DNA of 64,000 nucleotides, taken from Prorocentrum cordatum (taxonomy: Eukaryota > Sar > Dinophyceae > Prorocentrales > Prorocentraceae). Every line of letters starts with the position of its first letter. Within the stretch, counting starts at the first letter, position 1. The position numbers were made by a program, and so were the translations under genes. Shown here piece by piece: positions 62,478 to 64,000 of this stretch. Where the stretch lies: NCBI GenBank assembly GCA_963575745.1, contig CAUYUJ010002061.1, positions 30,030-94,029 of the forward strand, in the 5' to 3' direction. The notes beneath the pieces are model-generated. The model was given only the letters and a program-made list of their open reading frames with translations. It made no database searches and was not told where the DNA came from.

Positions 62478-63870
62478 GTTAAATTATCCTTGCAAAGCAA
62501 CCTAACAGCGATGTGTAGAAGCATATATGGAAGCATTCCCCTTAAGATTCAGATGATAATCCAGTTGTAGAGTTCTGCTGTTCTCGCAGTCGCAGTCGCA
62601 TTCGCGATGAAAGTCGCAGTGGCAGCGGCAGTCGCAGTCACAGCCTCAGCCTGCCTCAGTATCAGCCTGCCTCAGCCTCAGCCTCAGCAGGCCTCAGCCT
62701 CAGCCTGCTTCAGCCTCAGCCTCAGCCTGCCTTCAGCCTCGGCCTCAGCCTCAGCCTGCCTCAGCCTCACCCTGCCTCAGCATCAGCCTGCCTCAGCGTC
62801 TGCCTCAGCCTGCCTCAGCCTGCCTCAGCCTCACCCTCAGCCTCAGCCTCAGCCTGCCTCAGCCTCAGCCTGCCTCAGCATCAGCCTGCCTCAGTCTCAG
62901 CCTCAGCCTGCCTCAGCCTCAGTCTGCCTTCAGCCTCAGCCTCAGTCTGCCTTCAGCCTCAGCCTCTGTGCCTCAGCCTGCCTCAGCATCAGCCTGCATC
63001 AGCCCCAGCCCCAGCCTCAGCCTCAGCCTCAGCCTGCCTCAGCATCAGCCTGCCTCAGCGTCTGCCTCAGCCTGCCTCAGCCTCTGCCTCAGCCTCAGCC
63101 TCAGGCTCAGCCTCAGCCTCAGCCTGCCTCAGCCTCAGTCTGCCTTCAGCCTCAGCCTCAGCCTCAGCCTGCCTCAGCATCCGCCTGCCTCAGCCTCAGC
63201 CTCAGCCTCAGCCTGCCTCAGCCTCAGCCTGCCTCAGCGTCTGCCTCAGCCTGCCTTCAGCCTCGGCCTCAGCCTCAGCCTGCCTCAGCCTCAATCAGCC
63301 TCAGCCTCAGCCTCAGCCTGCCTCAGCATCAGCCTGCCTCAGCGTGTGCCTCAGCCTGCATCAGCCTCAGCCTCAGCCTCAGCCTGCCTCAGCATCAGCC
63401 TGCCTCAGCGTCTGCCTCAGCCTGCCTCAGCCTCAGGCTCACCCTCAGCCTCAGCCTCAGCCTCAGCCTGCCTCAGCCTCGGCCTGCCTCAGCCTCAGCC
63501 TCAGCCAGCCTCAGCCTCAGCCTGCCTCAGCATCAGCCTGCCTCAGCCTCAGCCTCAGCCTCAGCCTCAGCCTCAGCCTGCCTGCCTCAGCCTCAGCCTC
63601 AGCATCAGCATCACCATTCTCAGCCTGTGCCTCAGCATCAAGATGTGGCCCGGGAATGGAGTTCTGGGAAGTCGAAGAGCACGAAGTGGCCTACAGTTGG
63701 CTCCGGCATTCAGAATGTGGCCCGGGAATGGAGTTCTGGGAGGTCGAAGAGCACGAAGTGTGTGACTGTATGCGAAAAACGAGTTCGGACACGAGTTCGG
63801 ACACAGCTCCCCGGATGCCGCCCGGACCCCCCTGTGGAGTCATCTGGTGCTCTCTTTTGACACCATCAGG
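62478..63870 (+). repeat. CAGCCT minisatellite element, copy 2 (plus orientation)
   Basis: Left edge 'gcaaagcaacctaacagcga' and 'ttctgctgttctcgcagtc'. Then a hexamer array 62640-63635 (CAGCCT with CAGCCTGC phase changes), then two units of the 77-bp repeat at 63645-63770 and a right edge 'tctggtgctctcttttgac'. Both edges match the inverted copy at 45405-47050. An ORF of 417 codons begins MKVAVAAAVAVTASACLS, nearly the same start as in the other copy, but the repeat cannot produce a stop in this sense. Confidence 0.85.
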
Positions 63871-64000
63871 TAATGATACTCAGAGACGACATTATTCTTG
63901 GGCTCCGGGTTTTCGGAGTCCGCCGCAGGTCGACCAGCGGACCGCCGAGGTGGAGGCTCTCCGCGGCCCGGCCGTCCGCCCGCCTCCTCCTCCTCCTCCT
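63871..64000. other. Window end, GC-rich with start of a CTC array
   Basis: The last 20 bp are 'cctcctcctcctcct', probably another CTC array continuing beyond the window. Confidence 0.6.

Overview
This window looks like nuclear DNA from a dinoflagellate, probably a high-GC, repeat-rich free-living species; the species cannot be settled from sequence alone. The case rests on three things. The LINE-type retrotransposon at 39.1-43.6 kb matches, from memory, the arrangement common in dinoflagellate genomes: AP endonuclease, a reverse transcriptase with a YADD box, a Cys/His tail and a C-terminal tail domain. Gag-like remnants of LTR retroelements carry CCHC knuckles. The only convincing host gene has a GC-AG intron, which fits dinoflagellate splicing. 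I saw no operons, ribosome binding sites, rRNA, tRNA or CRISPR. Nearly all long open frames lie in triplet microsatellites or minisatellites that are open only because of their composition.

Layout. 0-5.1 kb: three copies of a composite satellite joined by GTC/GAC triplet arrays and one AT-richer island. 5.1-11.9 kb: GC-rich unique sequence, a foldback element, CTC arrays, and several copies of a family built on degenerate CCCAAGACGGCC units, two of them as an inverted pair with a large palindrome. 12.0-13.1 kb: a gag-like pseudogene and a dispersed repeat. 13-21 kb: CTC, GTG, TGTA and GTC arrays and one AT-rich MITE-like copy. 21.9-23.1 kb: a minus-strand LINE 3' fragment cut by a CTC array. 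24.26-24.36 kb: an assembly gap beside a GAT array. 24.4-25.1 kb: another gag-like remnant. 26-29 kb: a foldback element, CATA repeats and a long CCCAAGACGGCC-type block. 30.7-34.4 kb: GAT and GGA arrays. 34.5-38.43 kb: two exons of a Rab-like GTPase gene separated by a repeat-filled intron. 39-43.6 kb: a broken LINE. 45.4-47.05 and 62.5-63.87 kb: two opposed copies of a CAGCCT minisatellite element. 47.9-51.8 kb: 83-bp, 78-bp and 42-bp tandem repeats. 52.4-53.1 kb: one plausible unassigned ORF. 55.5-59.5 kb: a decayed LTR retroelement with gag, CCHC knuckle, a protease-like motif and a clear dUTPase, apparently lacking integrase and reverse transcriptase.

The genes do not form a pathway. The window is an intergenic or intronic landscape made by retroelements, MITE-like elements and expanding simple repeats, with one host GTPase gene in it. 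The most notable item is the dUTPase inside a retroelement remnant. All retroelement reading frames seen here are interrupted, so none looks competent to move on its own.
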